The notes: generated from the letters alone by a model not told the origin. Shown: positions 17,741-26,670, counted from the stretch's first letter. The stretch is 64,000 nucleotides of DNA from Sulfitobacter sp. THAF37 (GCF_009363555.1 NZ_CP045372.1:1178001-1242000); one strand, 5' to 3'. Numbers and translations: made by a program.

Positions 17741-18339
17741 TGTCGCTCAGTCATCTATACAGTGATTTCCGCAATGCGGGCCAGAACCAGACGGATGCAG
17801 AAGGGCAAGAGGATGAGAGCTTCGAAGAGGCGAACCTTGCCGCATTCGAGAATGGCTATCAGGCCGGTTGGGACGATGCGACGAACGCGCACCAGAACGC
17901 GCAGCAAAAGGCGGTGTCGGAGCTGTCCCAGACCATTCAGGACATGTCGTTTACCTACCACGAAGCCTTCGCCGGTCTCAGCGTTGCGATGCGCCCGATT
18001 CTGGAGGCCATTGCCACCAGATTGCTGCCCGACGTCGCGCGGATCGCGCTCAGCGCGCAAATTGTCGCCGAGGTCGCGACTCTGGCCAAAGACCAGAGCG
18101 GCGCGATTTTTGAGATTACCGTAGCCCCCGATGCCCTTCCGGTCATGGAAGAGATTGCGGCCCGTTTTCCGAAGCTGCCGTTCCGCTTCCTTGGCGATGC
18201 GGAGTTGACGGGCGGCCAGGCCCTGATCGCAGCAGGACAGATCGAGCGAGAGATCAACCTGGATGCGGTGCGCCAAAGTATCGCCGAAGCCGTCGAGGCG
18301 TTTTTCGAACAGACCGAGAGAGAGCTGGAAAATGGATGA
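17740..18339 (+). CDS. fliH: FliH-type flagellar assembly protein
   Basis: 199 residues, cytoplasmic. An acidic N-terminal segment with A-F-E-N-G-Y-Q-A-G-W-D-D-A (about 34-47, the FliH GxxxG-type stretch) leads into a coiled coil and a C-terminal alpha/beta domain with R-L-L-P-D-V-A-R-I-A-L and G-Q-A-L-I-A-A-G-Q-I-E-R-E-I-N-L-D, as in FliH/SctL regulators of the FliI ATPase. Position between fliF and fliN supports this. Start overlaps the fliF stop (TGATG) and the stop overlaps fliN. Identity by architecture and place rather than strong motif. Confidence 0.8.
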   Translation: MSLSHLYSDFRNAGQNQTDAEGQEDESFEEANLAAFENGYQAGWDDATNAHQNAQQKAVSELSQTIQDMSFTYHEAFAGLSVAMRPILEAIATRLLPDVARIALSAQIVAEVATLAKDQSGAIFEITVAPDALPVMEEIAARFPKLPFRFLGDAELTGGQALIAAGQIEREINLDAVRQSIAEAVEAFFEQTERELENG

Positions 18340-18619
18340 GACCACCGCAAACCCTGCCGCTGACCCTGCCAACCCATTCACCGCCGTCCCGATAGAGGTG
18401 ACTGTCTGCGTCGGCAAGGCGCGTCCGTTGATCCGGGACCTGGTCATGTTGGGCGAAAACACCGTCCTTTCTCTTGACAGCAAGGTGGACGATCCGGTCG
18501 ATCTCTATGTCGGCGAACGGCTGATCGCGCGCGGCCTGCTTGAGGAAAAGGAAGACGACCCCACTGGTCAATTGGTGGTCCGCCTGACGGAAATTGTGGA
18601 TCTGAAGAGCGGCCTGTGA
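18332..18619 (+). CDS. fliN: Flagellar motor switch protein FliN
   Basis: C-ring subunit, 95 residues, consisting of one SpoA (surface presentation of antigens) domain: V-P-I-E-V-T-V-C-V-G-K-A, L-G-E-N-T-V-L-S-L-D and D-P-V-D-L-Y-V-G-E-R-L-I-A-R-G. The ATG at 18332 lies within the 3' end of fliH (8-base overlap), with AGAGAGCTGG upstream. Overlaps fliP by four bases. No fliM is in the window. Confidence 0.93.
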   Translation: MDETTANPAADPANPFTAVPIEVTVCVGKARPLIRDLVMLGENTVLSLDSKVDDPVDLYVGERLIARGLLEEKEDDPTGQLVVRLTEIVDLKSGL

Positions 18620-19353
18620 CGGGATGGCGGCCTGTTCTCCTGCTGATTGTGGCGGGCCTGTTCTTGGTGCCAGCTGGTGTCCAAGCACAGGATTTGTCGA
18701 TTTCGCTCGGTGAGGATGGCTCGCTTTCCGCCCGGACGATCCAGCTTTTTGCGCTGATCACCGTTCTCAGCCTCGCGCCCGGCCTGGCGATCATGATCAC
18801 CTGCTTTCCCTTTATGGTGACGGTACTTGCCATCCTGCGGCAAGCCATCGGGCTGCAGCAGTCGCCGCCGAACATGCTGATCGTCAGTCTCGCGTTGTTC
18901 ATGACCTATTTCGTGATGGAACCCGTATTTACCGCCGCCTGGGAAAACGGCATCCGGCCGCTTACAACTGAAGAAATAGATGCGGAGACTGCGTTTGAGC
19001 GGGCGATCGACCCATTTCGTGGTTTCATGGCAGGACGACTTGACCCGGATACCTTCCTGGCCTTGGCGGAACTCCGGCCTGACACCCGTGCCGCGACACC
19101 GACCGCCGAAGCACCCCTTTCTTTGCTGGTGCCGAGCTTTCTGTTGTCCGAGATTTCCCGTGCTTTCCAGATCGGATTTCTCGTTTTTCTACCTTTTCTC
19201 ATCATCGACCTGGTGGTCGCGGCTATCCTGATGTCGATGGGTATGATGATGGTACCGCCCGCTATTGTGTCTTTGCCTTTCAAGCTTGCCTTTTTCGTCG
19301 TCGCCGACGGGTGGAGCCTGATTGCAGGCAGTCTGGTACGCAGCTATTTCTGA
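18616..19353 (+). CDS. fliP: Flagellar export gate protein FliP
   Basis: Core gate subunit, 245 residues. A cleavable signal peptide (about 1-24, GVQA-Q) is followed by four membrane segments. Diagnostic stretches are L-F-A-L-I-T-V-L-S-L-A-P-G, V-T-V-L-A-I-L-R-Q-A-I-G-L-Q-Q-S-P-P-N and the C-terminal L-V-P-S-F-L-L-S-E-I...F-Q-I-G-F-L...M-M-M-V-P-P. GTG start overlaps the fliN stop as GTGA. Confidence 0.96.
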   Translation: MTGWRPVLLLIVAGLFLVPAGVQAQDLSISLGEDGSLSARTIQLFALITVLSLAPGLAIMITCFPFMVTVLAILRQAIGLQQSPPNMLIVSLALFMTYFVMEPVFTAAWENGIRPLTTEEIDAETAFERAIDPFRGFMAGRLDPDTFLALAELRPDTRAATPTAEAPLSLLVPSFLLSEISRAFQIGFLVFLPFLIIDLVVAAILMSMGMMMVPPAIVSLPFKLAFFVVADGWSLIAGSLVRSYF

Positions 19354-19403
19354 AAATTCCCAACCAGCTTGACCCAATTCAGCCGGACATCTGCGCCCCG
19401 GGA

Positions 19404-19418
19404 TTAAGCCCGCCGTAA
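19404..19418. promoter_or_regulatory. Candidate CtrA box upstream of the polytopic membrane protein
   Basis: TTAA, seven bases, GTAA, one mismatch to the CtrA full site, about 100 bases before the ATG at 19518 in the 164-base spacer behind fliP. If real it would tie the unidentified membrane protein to the flagellar regulon rather than to chance insertion. Confidence 0.45.
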
Positions 19419-19517
19419 CCGCCCGCAGCCATAGACTGCCGCCGGGTGTCCGGGTTTCGAGTGGGGTTTCATGTCGTCGAAAATTCTTGCCTGTCGGCAG
19501 AACTGTCCGGGTGCGGC

Positions 19518-20696
19518 ATGATCCGCACCGTCTTGCTGGCATCGGGCTGGATGGCCCTATTTGCCGTGCTGTCGACGACCCTGGAAAGGCCGGCTCTTGG
19601 CCATGCGTTTGGGGCGTTGGCTCTCGCCGAGGGCTTGGCCAGCCTTATGATGGCCGGCCTTTTCAAAGCAAGGCAGGCCGGCACGCTCAGTTGGCACGAC
19701 GCTCTGGAAAGGTTTCTGATGCGCTGGGTCGCAGCCTGCGCCATCTTTCTTGGTGCCCTGATTGGCGAGGCGTTGCCACTGTTTTCGGGCCAACCTTTGT
19801 TGCTGATTGGCGCGCTGGGCCTGGCACTGTGTATCGGCGCGCTGCATATCGTTGAGACCTACGGCAGGTCGCTCGCCGGACCGGTCCCAGTGTTTCCATG
19901 CCTTCGGTTGGCAATTCTGGCAACGATTGTGTATTTTTCACGACCGTTGGCTGTTGTTGATGCCAATGCGGTCGTCGGGTTGGCCGGGGCGACGGGCCTC
20001 GTCATACTTTTGATCCAGGGTCGTGGCCCTTGGCATGTGATGCTGCAATCGCCGCCGGAGCCTGCCCGGCCCGCTTCGCATGGTGCTCTTGATCTTTCCG
20101 CCGTCGGCCTGCGGATTGTGGACCTTCTGATCCTGCCATTTCTCCTGCCAGCTCCCGCAGCCATCGGCTATCTGTGCGCACGGGCGGTTGCCATAGCAGT
20201 CGAAGTCCCGCTTATGCTCCTGAAACAGAAGTCCTTTCGCGCCTTCGACAACGTCGAGGTGGGACCGGCAGGCTTTAATAATCTGGCGGCGAGGTTGAAC
20301 CTCGGCATGCTGCTTGTCGGCGGTGGCGTCGGGATGGGCGTCATCGCATTCGCACCCTATTTCGAAAGAGTCGCAGGGGCGCCTGTTGCGGAGTTCCGAG
20401 AGGTTCTGCCCCTTCTTGTCATGGCTCAGATGGGTCCGGCGCTTTTCGGCGCGGCGGATCTATTGTTGGAGCGTGCAGGGTGGCAGCGCGATGTATTCGT
20501 GACCCGCACCATCGGGATTGTTGGCGTTTGCGCTTTGGCAGCGGCTCTTGACCCTGACACCGGCGCAGCCCTTGCACAGATCGTTGTCGGGCTGCACCTC
20601 GCGCTTGGGGCGGTAATGGCGTCAATCCTCGCCTGGCGAACGGGTATCTGGCCAGGACTGACAGCGTTGCTATTCCGCCAAATCAGGCTGCTCTAA
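19518..20696 (+). CDS. Polytopic membrane protein, possible polysaccharide/lipid flippase-like, in flagellar locus
   Basis: 392 residues from the ATG at 19518 (an in-frame GTG at 19446 would add 24 non-hydrophobic residues). Ten or more hydrophobic helices fill the protein with only short loops. The general look, with a central L-L-K-Q-K-S-F-R loop and paired helix groups, recalls Wzx/MATE-type exporters, but I cannot point to a defining motif. It follows fliP, has a CtrA-like box upstream, and its stop shares the sequence CTAA with the flgI stop on the other strand. Function unknown. Confidence 0.65.
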   Translation: MIRTVLLASGWMALFAVLSTTLERPALGHAFGALALAEGLASLMMAGLFKARQAGTLSWHDALERFLMRWVAACAIFLGALIGEALPLFSGQPLLLIGALGLALCIGALHIVETYGRSLAGPVPVFPCLRLAILATIVYFSRPLAVVDANAVVGLAGATGLVILLIQGRGPWHVMLQSPPEPARPASHGALDLSAVGLRIVDLLILPFLLPAPAAIGYLCARAVAIAVEVPLMLLKQKSFRAFDNVEVGPAGFNNLAARLNLGMLLVGGGVGMGVIAFAPYFERVAGAPVAEFREVLPLLVMAQMGPALFGAADLLLERAGWQRDVFVTRTIGIVGVCALAAALDPDTGAALAQIVVGLHLALGAVMASILAWRTGIWPGLTALLFRQIRLL

Positions 20697-21793
20697 CGGA
20701 CGACGAATTCCGCGTGCAGGGCGCCAGCTGCCTTGATGCTCTTCAGGATGTCGATCATGTCACGCGGCGACACGCCCAATGCATTCAGTCCAGCGATCAC
20801 TTCTGACAGAGAGGTGCCTTCCCGTACTTCGGCCAAACCGATGCCAGGTTCTTCCTGGATGGCGGCATTGGTGCGCGGCACGACAACGGTTTCCCCTTCA
20901 GAAAAAGGGTTCGGCTGCACCACGATCGGGGTCTCCTGAATGCGCAGGGTCAGGTTGCCCTGGCTGACGGCTACCCGGCTGATGCGCACATCTTCGCCCA
21001 TCACGATGGTACCGGACCGTTGATCGACGACAACCCGGGCCTTGCGCTCGGGCTCCACTTCGATGTTTTCGATCCGGCCAAGCGCATGCGCCACAGAGCG
21101 CATCTGTGTTGCCGGTACATCCAGTTGCACCGTCCCGCTGTCGAGCATGACCGCGACTTGTCGTCCGAAATTCCGGTTGATGGCCTGCTCGATCCGAGCG
21201 GCAGTGGTGAAATCGGCTTCGCGTAGGGCCAGCCGAAGCTCCGAAAGGGAACCGAGCTGGAAGGCGATCTCCTTCTCGACCCGGGCGCCTGACGGGATCA
21301 CCCCCGCGGTGGGAACGCCCTGCGTCACACGACCGGCGTCTCCTTCGGCCGTGGCGCCGCCCGCGATGATCGTGCCTTGAGCCACGGCATATATCTCGCC
21401 GTCTGCGGCATTGAGCGGCGTCATGACCAGCGTACCACCCATCAGGCTCTTTGCGTCGCCAATCGCAGAGACCGTTACATCGACCTGCCCGCCTGCACGT
21501 GCGAAGGGCGGTAGCGCCGCCGTGACCAAAACCGCCGCGACGTTCTTGGGGCGGAATTGCTCTCCGGTGACGTTAACGCCCAGCCGTTCAAGGATGTTGG
21601 TCATGATGTCTTCGGTGAAGGGCGCGTTGCGCAATCCATCGCCGGTCCCGTCCAATCCGACCACCAGACCATATCCGACCAGGTCGTTGCCGCGGACACC
21701 GCCGAAGTCCACCAGATCCTTGATCCGCACGGGGCCCGCCTGCGCAACGGCGGTGCACATCAGCAAAGCGCAAAGGGACATGATCAGCCGCAT
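20693..21793 (-). CDS. flgI: Flagellar P-ring protein FlgI
   Basis: Periplasmic P ring around the rod, 366 residues. Signal peptide about 1-19 (cleavage after AVAQA), then the highly conserved FlgI start R-I-K-D-L-V-D-F-G-G-V-R-G-N-D-L-V-G-Y-G-L-V and V-G-L-D-G-T-G-D. The C-terminus contains L-N-A-L-G-V-S-P-R-D-M-I-D-I-L-K-S-I-K-A-A-G-A-L. The ATG at 21793 overlaps the flgL stop; a GTG one codon upstream is also possible. Last gene of the flgE-flgK-flgL-flgI run. Confidence 0.96.
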   Translation of the reverse strand: MRLIMSLCALLMCTAVAQAGPVRIKDLVDFGGVRGNDLVGYGLVVGLDGTGDGLRNAPFTEDIMTNILERLGVNVTGEQFRPKNVAAVLVTAALPPFARAGGQVDVTVSAIGDAKSLMGGTLVMTPLNAADGEIYAVAQGTIIAGGATAEGDAGRVTQGVPTAGVIPSGARVEKEIAFQLGSLSELRLALREADFTTAARIEQAINRNFGRQVAVMLDSGTVQLDVPATQMRSVAHALGRIENIEVEPERKARVVVDQRSGTIVMGEDVRISRVAVSQGNLTLRIQETPIVVQPNPFSEGETVVVPRTNAAIQEEPGIGLAEVREGTSLSEVIAGLNALGVSPRDMIDILKSIKAAGALHAEFVVR

Positions 21794-22806
21794 CACAGGA
21801 AGTTCACGATGCTGAGTTGGGACATGCGGACGGTCACGGAATAAAGGCTCTGCAATTGGAACTGCGCTTCCTCCAGGCGTGTCGCTGCTTCGAACGGATC
21901 AATGGAGAGCAAGGCCGATTTCGTGTACTCAAGGCTCGTCAGTTCGGCCGCATTGCGGGCGGTAATCTCGTCAATCCGCGCCTCGGCATATCCCACACGC
22001 GATTGAAGGGAGATCAGGTCGTCCTGAGTGAAGAGCATCGCCTTTCCTACCTTTGAAAACAGGTCTTTCTGATCCGCTCCGGTCATCGCGAAGGACGGAT
22101 CGTCGGCCAGTGCCGCGACTGCCGTCAGGCGGAGGGAATCTCGCAGTTCGGGCGCGGTGGCGTTCACATCCAGGGTCACCGCCTCTGTCAGCGACAGCTG
22201 AAAGGGGGCCAATGCATCCGCCGCGCCGACATAGGCACTGGCGGCAAAACCTGCAGGATCGTCGAACCAGGCCTGCGCTGCCGCAAGCATGTCGTCGGGT
22301 GTGGTCGCCCCGGCCATCGCGGACGATAGCGACGTCAGAAGGGTATCGACATCGACCAGGGGCGCGCGGTCGGTCGCCGTGCCGGAAAACATGTGCCGCC
22401 CGGCAATCTGCGCGTTCAATCGACCGACGATCCCGCCAAGCGCATTGCGTGCTTCCGATGCCGTGGTCGAGGCAGAAGGGCCGTTGGTGTTGGTGCCGGT
22501 TGCCAGCAGGCTGGCGGACAGATCCTGCGTGATTTCGCCAATCTGGCCCAGACTGGTCTGCATGGCACCGGCGTAGTGCGCCGCTTCGGCAGTGGCGACG
22601 GAATAGCCCGAAAGTGTCGTCATCTTGCGTTCGATATCGGTCAGATAGCTGTAGTTCCCCGCCAGCACCTTGCGGGTGTCCGAGATCTGCCCGCTGGCAA
22701 GCTCCGCGGTCAGACGATTGATGTCCTGTTTCAAAGCCACGTTGCGGCGGCGCTGGGTGTAGGATACGGCCAAGTCCCCGATCGAAGCATTCATCATATC
22801 GTTCAC
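21793..22806 (-). CDS. flgL: Flagellar hook-associated protein FlgL (HAP3)
   Basis: Hook-filament junction protein, 337 residues, flagellin-like: N-terminal helices with L-K-Q-D-I-N-R-L-T-A-E-L-A-S-G and C-terminal helix R-V-G-Y-A-E-A-R-I-D-E...E-A-x-x-x-L-E-E-A-Q-F-Q-L-Q-S-L-Y. GTG at 22806 overlaps the flgK stop as GTGA and has GAGG just upstream; ATG codons three and four residues in are alternatives. Gene order flgK-flgL supports the call. Confidence 0.88.
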   Translation of the reverse strand: MNDMMNASIGDLAVSYTQRRRNVALKQDINRLTAELASGQISDTRKVLAGNYSYLTDIERKMTTLSGYSVATAEAAHYAGAMQTSLGQIGEITQDLSASLLATGTNTNGPSASTTASEARNALGGIVGRLNAQIAGRHMFSGTATDRAPLVDVDTLLTSLSSAMAGATTPDDMLAAAQAWFDDPAGFAASAYVGAADALAPFQLSLTEAVTLDVNATAPELRDSLRLTAVAALADDPSFAMTGADQKDLFSKVGKAMLFTQDDLISLQSRVGYAEARIDEITARNAAELTSLEYTKSALLSIDPFEAATRLEEAQFQLQSLYSVTVRMSQLSIVNFL

Positions 22807-24257
22807 ATCCTCAGAAGGGTTTGCATCATCTCATCGACAGTCTCGATCACGCGTGCATTCGCCGCATAGGCGCGTTCGATAAGCATCAGACGCTGAATTT
22901 CCGCATCCGAATCGACCCCGTCGGCCAGTTGTCTTTCGGTCAGTTCCGTCAGCCGGGAGGTGGCAAAACTGAGTATCTGCTCGGCATTGGTGCGGTCGGC
23001 TCCGATGTTGGAGGCCAGGGTCGCGGCCAGCGACATGGCTCCGAAAGACTGGCCGCCAATGCCACCACCCGTCACCGGGCGCGGATCGTTCAACGCCTGT
23101 GAAAAAGCCTGCAATAGCGTGGCATCGCCCGCATTCCCTTGAACGACCGCGTTCATCCCGTCGCGGATGCGCCAGGCCTCACCCCCCTGCTGGGGGTCTA
23201 CGGCGGAATTTACGGACAACCGCTGTGCAAGCCCCACGGTATCCAGGGGGTCGAGCGGCGCACCGCCGTCGGTAAACAGACCTGCATCGCCCGCCCCCAG
23301 CGTGGGGTCCACCGCCGGGTCTTCGAAGCGTTCGATCAGGTCGCGCGCGAGAGTGTCCAGCTGGGCCTGGGCGGCTACGCCGTGTTCGTCGCGTATCGCG
23401 AACTGACCGGCAAGCGCACCGCCGCGCAGGGCGCCGCGGTCGCTGTCGGTGCGTACGGACTGCCCGTTGACTGTGAGGCCTGACAAGGTGCCGTCCGCAA
23501 GGCTCATGTGGGGCGTGACCACGTTGACCGGTTCGAAGCCGATGACCGCCGCCGTGCCGTCGATCAGTACCGCGCCACCGGTCGAGTAGAGCGCGATCTG
23601 GCCATTGTCGCGAGGTACCTCCCGAACCGGTGCCAATGTGGCGATCCGGTCCACGACCTGTTGCCGCTGATCCTGCAGGGTGGCAGTGTTGCCCCCCTGG
23701 ACCTGTAGGGCAGTGATCTGGGTGTTGAGTTCCACCACATGTTCCAGGGCGATGTTCAGCTCGTCCACCATGCGCGCGATATTCCGGTCGGCATCGCCCC
23801 GCGCGGCCTGGACACCGGCGGAAGCATCCCGGAGGCCGGTTGCCAGGTCGCGCGCGGCTCCGACCGAGGCCACCAGCCGTTCCGGTGCGTCGGGCCTGCT
23901 GGCCGCTGAGATCAGGCTGTTTTCGAACCCGGCAATACGGGCAGACAGCGACGCCGGATCGTCTGGCGTCCCGATGAGGGTCTCGAACCTTGTATGGAAT
24001 TGGACCCGGCTGTCCGCGTGGGTCTGATCTGCCTCTGCCATCCTGCGATCCGAAGCGAGGGCGGCGTCCATGATCCGCACGACTCCGTCGATCTGGACAC
24101 CGCTGGCGCCGCCCGTCGCCTGGGTGGACAGTGCCAGCACCCGGCGGGCATATCCGGGGGTGAGGGCGTTGGATATGTTGGAAGAAACAACCTCCGCGCC
24201 GCGGCTGGCTGCCCGCAGGCCGGACATGGCGTTGGTCAACGCGCCGGAAATGGTCAT
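22803..24257 (-). CDS. flgK: Flagellar hook-associated protein FlgK (HAP1)
   Basis: First junction protein on the hook, 484 residues. It shows the axial-protein N-terminus A-M-S-G-L-R-A-A-S-R-G-A-E-V-V-S-S-N-I-S-N-A-L-T-P-G-Y-A-R and the C-terminus L-M-L-I-E-R-A-Y-A-A-N-A-R-V-I-E-T-V-D-E-M-M-Q-T-L. The middle variable region includes A-L-Q-V-Q-G-G-N-T-A-T-L-Q-D-Q-R, a common FlgK segment. GGGGAG precedes the ATG. Shorter than enterobacterial FlgK but normal for the group. Confidence 0.93.
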   Translation of the reverse strand: MTISGALTNAMSGLRAASRGAEVVSSNISNALTPGYARRVLALSTQATGGASGVQIDGVVRIMDAALASDRRMAEADQTHADSRVQFHTRFETLIGTPDDPASLSARIAGFENSLISAASRPDAPERLVASVGAARDLATGLRDASAGVQAARGDADRNIARMVDELNIALEHVVELNTQITALQVQGGNTATLQDQRQQVVDRIATLAPVREVPRDNGQIALYSTGGAVLIDGTAAVIGFEPVNVVTPHMSLADGTLSGLTVNGQSVRTDSDRGALRGGALAGQFAIRDEHGVAAQAQLDTLARDLIERFEDPAVDPTLGAGDAGLFTDGGAPLDPLDTVGLAQRLSVNSAVDPQQGGEAWRIRDGMNAVVQGNAGDATLLQAFSQALNDPRPVTGGGIGGQSFGAMSLAATLASNIGADRTNAEQILSFATSRLTELTERQLADGVDSDAEIQRLMLIERAYAANARVIETVDEMMQTLLRM

Positions 24258-24299
24258 GATAGGTCTCCCCTAGGGATTGGTGATCAAGCCCGCACGGTA

Positions 24300-25607
24300 T
24301 CAGCGTTTGATGTTCGTGGTTTCCTGCAGCATCTCGTCCACGGTCTGGATCACCTTGGCGTTTGAGGAATATGCCCGTTGTGTCTGGATCATCGAGGTGA
24401 GTTCACCCGCTACATCGGTTGAGGATTCTTCGAGTGCGAAGGCCAGGATGTCACCGGTGGGGCCGTCGCTGGCGTCCCACAGAAAGAAGGAGCCGCTGTC
24501 GACCGACGGTTGGTAGGTCTGGCTGTCCAGCGCCACCATCCCGTTGGGGTTGGGCAGATCGACCAGCGGCACCTGATAGATCGTGCGGGTGATTCCGGTG
24601 TCGAAGTAGGCATGCACGTAGCCGTTCGCGTCGACCTCCACGCTGGTCATATTCCCGACAGGCGATCCATCCTTGGAGATGGATACCGGTGCAAATGCAT
24701 CTGACAGCTGCGTGATCCCGTCGCTTTCACCGATCTGGCCGATGTCGATTTCGATCGGACCGCCTGCAACGTCAACGATCAATTGCCCGGTCGCCGGATC
24801 GTAGGGACCACCGCTGACCGTGGTCACCGACGCGAGCGTGCCGCCGGCTGTGCGATCGTCCGCAAAGGTCAGGATGTATTCACCAATCACCGTACCCGCC
24901 GGTTCCGTTGCGGAATCGGTCATGGTCACGGTCCATTCGTTTGACGACCCAGTGGCCGGGACCGTCGGCGTGAAAGTGACGTTGATGTTCTCGGAGGTGC
25001 CGAGGTTGTCAAAATACTCGACCGACAGGTTCTGGGTATCACCCGGTGCGCCTGCATCGGTGTCGGTTGCGGGCAGGTTGACGCCCAATGTCATGCTGGT
25101 CGTCGGTTCGCCCGAGAATTGGTTCACGTTGATCTGCACGGGCTCCAGGCCGTCTGCGGTATCACGCGGAAAATTGGGGATCGTCCCGTCCGGTTGGGCA
25201 GGCCAGCCCAGCAACACCAGGCCGGAACTGGACCGTAGATATCCTTCGGAGTCGGTTCTGAACGATCCGGTCGTGGTGAGCATCATGGAAGTCGCCCCAT
25301 TGCCCACTTCGACCTCCGTCGCCTGGGTCACTGGCAGAAAGCCGCGGCCGCGCACGGCCAGGTCGGTGGCATTCGACGTCGATACCAGCGGGCCGCGTTG
25401 GTCAATCAGGCGCTGCGTGTTCGCGCGGACGCCGCCGGCGGAATAGGTGCCGCCGCGGGAAGAAATCACCAGTGACTCGAACTCCGTGCTCACACGCTTG
25501 TATCCGTATGTCGAGGAGTTCGCGATGTTGTCAGAGATGGACGCAAGGCGCGTTGCATTCGCCTGAAGCCCTGCCACCCCTGCGTTGAGCGAAGATGAAA
25601 TTGTCAT
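24300..25607 (-). CDS. flgE: Flagellar hook protein FlgE
   Basis: Hook subunit, 435 residues. N-terminus I-S-S-S-L-N-A-G-V-A-G-L-Q-A-N-A-T-R-L plus I-A-N-S-S-T-Y-G-Y-K-R, and C-terminus T-S-M-I-Q-T-Q-R-A-Y-S-S-N-A-K-V-I-Q-T-V-D-E-M-L-Q are typical of FlgE. The central portion is Thr/Gly/Asp-rich and variable, as expected for the exposed hook surface. The ATG at 25607 follows AAAGGCG; the longer in-frame start lacks support. A CtrA-like box lies about 60 bases upstream. flgD, the hook cap, is not in the window. Confidence 0.93.
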   Translation of the reverse strand: MTISSSLNAGVAGLQANATRLASISDNIANSSTYGYKRVSTEFESLVISSRGGTYSAGGVRANTQRLIDQRGPLVSTSNATDLAVRGRGFLPVTQATEVEVGNGATSMMLTTTGSFRTDSEGYLRSSSGLVLLGWPAQPDGTIPNFPRDTADGLEPVQINVNQFSGEPTTSMTLGVNLPATDTDAGAPGDTQNLSVEYFDNLGTSENINVTFTPTVPATGSSNEWTVTMTDSATEPAGTVIGEYILTFADDRTAGGTLASVTTVSGGPYDPATGQLIVDVAGGPIEIDIGQIGESDGITQLSDAFAPVSISKDGSPVGNMTSVEVDANGYVHAYFDTGITRTIYQVPLVDLPNPNGMVALDSQTYQPSVDSGSFFLWDASDGPTGDILAFALEESSTDVAGELTSMIQTQRAYSSNAKVIQTVDEMLQETTNIKR

Positions 25608-25667
25608 AGACACGCCTTTCTGCTGCATCGGTCAGTCAAAGTCTGCCCGCTTGTACGCAGCGTCGGC

Positions 25668-25682
25668 TTAACGGCGCGCTAA
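25668..25682. promoter_or_regulatory. Candidate CtrA box upstream of flgE
   Basis: TTAA, seven bases, CTAA, one mismatch to the CtrA full site, 60 bases upstream of the flgE start in the spacer behind motB. It could drive the flgE-flgK-flgL-flgI transcript. Confidence 0.55.
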
Positions 25683-25712
25683 CAGATAAAATTCCCCATA
25701 TTCCTGCCCGGC

Positions 25713-26564
25713 TCAGTTGCGCGGTACATCGCGAAGCAAAATGATCTCGATCCGGTTGTTTCGGTTTGCCATCGGGTCCGCCACAACCGGTGCCCTGTCG
25801 GCGTGGCCTGTCACCCGTCGTATGCGTCGCGGCATGACACCGTTATCCTCCAGAAGGGTGCGCATGCCAGCCGCGCGCTGCGCCGACAGCTCCCAGACCG
25901 GGCTGTCCGCCAGCACAATCGGGTTGGCCCGCACATGCGCGCCCACGGCGATCTTGTTGGTCACGGTCTTTACGGTTCCGGCAATCAGCGCGGCCAGATC
26001 CCTCAGGATCTGATTCGGGACATTGCTGTCCTTCTGGAACAGAAACACGTCGTCCAGATCGAACAGTTCGATCACCAGCCCTTCGTCGGTGATGCGGGTC
26101 ACGATATGCCGCTTGGCGTTTTCCATCACCAGGCTCTCGCCCCCCATGCCCTGAAGCTGCGCGTCAAGATCGCGAAACCGTTGTTCTTCGATCTCGGACG
26201 CCTCTGCATCGGGGGTATTGCCGCTATCGCCCCGGGCCTTGTCATCGCGTGCCGCATGTTGCGCGGTCGATCCGGTCCCCTCTTTGGGCAACGTCATCTC
26301 GGAAAAGATGCTCTCGCCACCGAAGGCGCCGTTGCCGCCGCCGGAAACCCGGTTAATCGGGATCGTCGGAGAAAAGTAGTCCGCGATTCCCTTCCGTTGT
26401 TGTTCCGTTGTCGCGTTCAGCAGCCACATCAGCATGAAGAAGGCCATCATTGCGGTCACAAAATCCGCATAGGCGACTTTCCAGGCGCCCCCATGGTGCC
26501 CGCCGCCGCCGACGACCTTCTTTCGCTTGATGATGATTGGCTGCGCATTTGTTTGCGCACTCAT
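25713..26564 (-). CDS. motB: Flagellar motor stator protein MotB
   Basis: Peptidoglycan-anchored stator subunit, 283 residues. A basic N-terminus with I-I-K-R-K-K and a His/Gly patch is followed by the single membrane helix Y-A-D-F-V-T-A-M-M-A-F-F-M-L-M-W-L, where Asp34 is the expected proton-binding residue. The C-terminal OmpA-like domain has L-S-A-Q-R-A-A-G-M-R-T-L-L and V-T-G-H-A-D-R...N-R-N-N-R-I-E-I. AAGAGGTGG precedes the ATG. It begins the minus-strand flagellar run and is far from motA. Confidence 0.95.
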   Translation of the reverse strand: MSAQTNAQPIIIKRKKVVGGGGHHGGAWKVAYADFVTAMMAFFMLMWLLNATTEQQRKGIADYFSPTIPINRVSGGGNGAFGGESIFSEMTLPKEGTGSTAQHAARDDKARGDSGNTPDAEASEIEEQRFRDLDAQLQGMGGESLVMENAKRHIVTRITDEGLVIELFDLDDVFLFQKDSNVPNQILRDLAALIAGTVKTVTNKIAVGAHVRANPIVLADSPVWELSAQRAAGMRTLLEDNGVMPRRIRRVTGHADRAPVVADPMANRNNRIEIILLRDVPRN

Positions 26565-26609
26565 CTACACCACCTCTTTTCACCCGCGACCATGGGTAGT
26601 GGCAGAGCT

Positions 26610-26624
26610 TTACGGACTGTTTAA
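26610..26624. promoter_or_regulatory. Candidate CtrA box upstream of motB
   Basis: TTAC, seven bases, TTAA, one mismatch to the CtrA full site, about 45 bases upstream of the motB start in the 106-base spacer that closes the flagellar locus. Confidence 0.5.
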
Positions 26625-26670
26625 CAGGTCAATTTGTTGGGAAATTCGGCTGCGATCAGGATGTGCCGGA

